From positions 394,575 to 401,928 of the forward strand of contig CP070769.1 of the NCBI GenBank assembly GCA_020347085.1: DNA of 7,354 nucleotides, given 5' to 3'. Both the position numbers and the translations under genes were made by a program. Under the pieces are notes generated by a model. It worked only from the letters and a program-made list of their open reading frames with translations, had not been told where the DNA came from and searched no databases. Numbering within the stretch: position 1 is the stretch's first letter; each line of letters opens with the position of its first letter. Shown one piece after another: positions 5,113 to 7,354 of this stretch. The DNA is from Desulfobacterales bacterium. GTDB lineage: Bacteria > Desulfobacterota > Desulfobacteria > Desulfobacterales > C00003060.

Positions 5113-7354
5113 TTAGTCCTCGACAGACCTCCAGAAGAAGATATCTTTCATGGGGATCTTTGCTATCTTTGGTTTGGATACCAGGCCTAGGGCCTTTTCC
5201 ACCTGGATTCTTTGCTCCAGCATGGACACACTTCGTCTAGACGATACAACGGTGTCAGGGTTGACCGAAATGGAGGTACAGCCGCATCGAATCATAAACT
5301 CCAGATAGTCGGGATATACACTGGGGGCTTGGCCACAGATGGATGTGGTCACGCCGTGCTTCTTACAGATCGCCATCGTGTATGCGATGGCTCGCAATAC
5401 CCCGAGGTTCCTTTCGTCGTAAAGCTCTTGCACGGACGTGTCATTTCTGTCCACGCCAAGGACCAGCATAGTCAAATCATTGGTCCCGAAGCTGACCCCA
5501 TCTATCCCCTCCTTACAGAATTCCTCAATCATAAAGCAGGCACTGGGAACCTCCACCATGATCCAGAGTTGAAAGTCACGATTCCTCCGATGGTCCAAGC
5601 CTTCCTCGGCCATGATCTTGACTGTCTCCCTAAAGACCCGAAGCGTCCTCACAAACGGAAGCATTACCCAGATGTTCGTAAAGCCCAGGGTTTCCCTGGC
5701 CTGTCTGATGGCCCGTAGCTCGAGCCTGAAGATGTCATCCTCTCTTATGTACCTATATTGTCCCCGATATCCAATCATGGGGTTGGGGCCTACGTGGTCT
5801 CTTTCATACTTTTCTCCACCGGGCAGTTCGAGGAATTCATCCGGTTTAAAATCGAGGAATCTGTATACGACAGGCCCCGGGAAAAAAGCCCCAGCCACCT
5901 GTCCGATCCCGTGGGAAAAGGTGTCGACCATCACCTGTTCTCCGCCTTCTTCTAACAGCAGCCTCGGGTGCTTCCCGATGCTGAGCATGAGGTGTTCTGC
6001 CCTCAGGAGGCCCACCCCGTCTGCATTTGTTTCCTGGGCCACCTTTTTGGCAATCTCTGGAATGGACAGATTCACATATACCTTGGTAGCCGTGATTGCC
6101 TGGGCTGACAGGTCCACAGGGGCCATCGCAGCCGTGATTTCCTCTTTTTCAGCTGCCCCCCTAAAAACAAGACCCCTTTGCCCATCCACAGTAACCAGTT
6201 CGCCATTATTCAAGACCTCTGTGGCGTTTTCGCTCCCCACGATGCACGGCACGCCGAGCTCCCGGCTTACGATAGCAGCATGGCAAGTCTTTCCACCTAA
6301 ATTGGTAACCACAGCAGAGGCGATTTTCATAGCAGGAACCCAATCAGGTGTGGTCATCTCAGTAACCAAGACGTCTCCCTCTTTGAAATCTGAAATATCC
6401 TTGATCTCCAACATAATTCTTACTCTACCGACCCCCTGGCCAGGACTGACACCCATCCCCCTGACGAGAATATCCTCTTCCACAAAATCACCCCTTTCTT
6501 CTCTTTTCACTCCCTTTTCGGCGACGTGTACGGTCTCAGGCCTTGCCTGCAGAATAAAGATTCGGTTCTCCTTGTCCACGGCCCATTCAATGTCCTGTGC
6601 GACCCCATAGTGTGCTTCTATCTTTACCCCGTACTCTGCCAAGCGTACGATCGCTTCGTCGCTCAACGCTGGCTTGTCTTTCATACTTTTGGGTACAGCG
6701 GCCCATTTGGTACTCCCTTTTTTGTCAGACACGATTTGCTGGTCCTTCTTGGAAACCCGTTTGTCCAAAATGCGAAAGCTCGCCTTGTCCACCACGTATT
6801 CGTCTGGTGTCACCTGACCGCTTACAACGGCCTCGCCCAGCCCCCACGAGGCATTTATAAGGACTTTATCCGTGTCGCCACTGACCGGCTCCAGCGTAAA
6901 CATGACGCCAGATGCCCGAGAAGAAATCAGCTCCTGGACGGCCACGCTGATGAGGACATTTTCCTGTGAAAAACCTTTTTCCTTTCGGTAGACAATGGCT
7001 CTCGGCGTAAATAGAGAACTCCAACACTGTTGCACACTCCTTAGTAGCGTCTTCTGAGTCACATTCAGGAAGGTGTCCTGCTGGCCGGCAAAACTAGCCC
7101 CTGGCAAATCCTCAGCCGTTGCCGAAGACCGCACAGCCACGGCCACACGCTTCTTGCCAGCCTGTTTACAAAGCGCCTTGTATGCCTTCAGAATCGCCTT
7201 TTCGATCTTTTGCGGCATGGATAGGCCCTCAACGTGCTTTCTAATCTTTCGGGAAACATCTTGCAGGGATTTGATGTCAGCCACATCCAGGTCTGCAAGG
7301 AGGGCCTCGATCTCCTTGCCAGCCCCAGTCTCCTCTAATAAGACTTGGTACGCA
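5113..7354 (-). CDS. ppsA: Phosphoenolpyruvate synthase, 5' end cut by the window
   Basis: Converts pyruvate, ATP and water to PEP, AMP and phosphate, the entry step of gluconeogenesis from pyruvate. The frame is open to the window edge; 746 residues are visible and about 45-50 N-terminal ones (with the start) lie outside, judged from the roughly 790-residue family length. GTG 7284 is internal: the residues before it (AYQVLLEETGAGKEIEALLA) match the family. Order of parts: ATP-grasp nucleotide domain with RSSATAED (visible 75-82) and the QARPETV end; phosphohistidine domain with GGKTCHAAI, catalytic His at visible 358 and the regulatory Thr at 356; PEP/pyruvate barrel with NPMIGYRG, MVEVPSA, SFGTNDLTMLVLGVDR and the catalytic Cys of CGQAPS at visible 673. 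The family's common GSND is GTND here. All key residues are kept, so it should be active and controlled by the PpsR two genes downstream. Confidence 0.95.
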   Translation of the reverse strand, partial: AYQVLLEETGAGKEIEALLADLDVADIKSLQDVSRKIRKHVEGLSMPQKIEKAILKAYKALCKQAGKKRVAVAVRSSATAEDLPGASFAGQQDTFLNVTQKTLLRSVQQCWSSLFTPRAIVYRKEKGFSQENVLISVAVQELISSRASGVMFTLEPVSGDTDKVLINASWGLGEAVVSGQVTPDEYVVDKASFRILDKRVSKKDQQIVSDKKGSTKWAAVPKSMKDKPALSDEAIVRLAEYGVKIEAHYGVAQDIEWAVDKENRIFILQARPETVHVAEKGVKREERGDFVEEDILVRGMGVSPGQGVGRVRIMLEIKDISDFKEGDVLVTEMTTPDWVPAMKIASAVVTNLGGKTCHAAIVSRELGVPCIVGSENATEVLNNGELVTVDGQRGLVFRGAAEKEEITAAMAPVDLSAQAITATKVYVNLSIPEIAKKVAQETNADGVGLLRAEHLMLSIGKHPRLLLEEGGEQVMVDTFSHGIGQVAGAFFPGPVVYRFLDFKPDEFLELPGGEKYERDHVGPNPMIGYRGQYRYIREDDIFRLELRAIRQARETLGFTNIWVMLPFVRTLRVFRETVKIMAEEGLDHRRNRDFQLWIMVEVPSACFMIEEFCKEGIDGVSFGTNDLTMLVLGVDRNDTSVQELYDERNLGVLRAIAYTMAICKKHGVTTSICGQAPSVYPDYLEFMIRCGCTSISVNPDTVVSSRRSVSMLEQRIQVEKALGLVSKPKIAKIPMKDIFFWRSVED
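5117..5121 (-). promoter_or_regulatory. Ribosome binding site for the UPF0146 gene
   Basis: GAGGA on the minus strand within the last codons of ppsA, seven bases before ATG 5109. The spacing and strength support this start and tight coupling to ppsA translation. Confidence 0.6.

Noticed and set aside
5612..6610. Long plus-strand open frame (332 codons) inside ppsA
   Set aside because: It is antisense to the strongly conserved PpsA coding region and its translation is low-complexity Ser/Pro/Thr rich, as expected of an antisense shadow.
7282..7284. GTG as the true start of ppsA
   Set aside because: The 23 residues encoded before it up to the window edge match the PEP synthase family, so the gene is simply truncated by the window.
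1..7354. CRISPR array, tRNA, insertion sequence or defence system
   Set aside because: No regularly spaced repeats, tRNA-like cloverleaf, transposase or nuclease-like protein was seen in the window.

Overview
The window (7354 bases) holds two converging gene blocks, and the gene content looks like a Gram-negative bacterium of the Deltaproteobacteria/Desulfobacterota type. That placement is an inference from overall protein style, moderate GC and the gene mix (MCE lipid transport proteins, outer-membrane-type lipoprotein, PEP synthase with its regulator, a UPF0146 protein best known from archaea). No rRNA or other phylogenetic marker is present to prove it.

Bases 1-234 carry no convincing gene. 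They contain a strongly structured stretch (about 16-114) that can fold as a closing stem around two hairpins, with a competing alternative hairpin at its 3' side, and a second separate hairpin at 153-182.

Bases 235-3795 (+ strand) are a compact four-gene block: an MlaE-type permease, an MlaF-sized ABC ATPase homologue in which every catalytic motif is lost, an MlaD/MCE-domain protein with one N-terminal membrane anchor and a long helical tail, and a TPR lipoprotein. The last two genes overlap by ATGA. The set resembles a Mla-type lipid transport system of the cell envelope, with a pseudo-ATPase in place of the motor and a TPR lipoprotein where a MlaA/MlaC-like or other auxiliary partner might be expected. 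The permease is also unusual in its conserved core.

Bases 3872-7354 (- strand) are a second tight operon: phosphoenolpyruvate synthase (ppsA, 5' end cut by the window edge), a 127-residue UPF0146 family protein, and the ppsR-type kinase/pyrophosphorylase that controls PEP synthase. The ppsA-UPF0146 gap is 3 bases and the UPF0146-ppsR junction is an ATGA overlap, so translation of all three is probably coupled. PpsR is expected to switch PpsA off and on through the Thr two residues before the catalytic His, and both residues are present.

The most interesting signals are the fully degenerate but intact MlaF-like protein inside a complete MCE operon, the UPF0146 gene wedged between PEP synthase and its regulator, and the structured leader-like element upstream of the permease.
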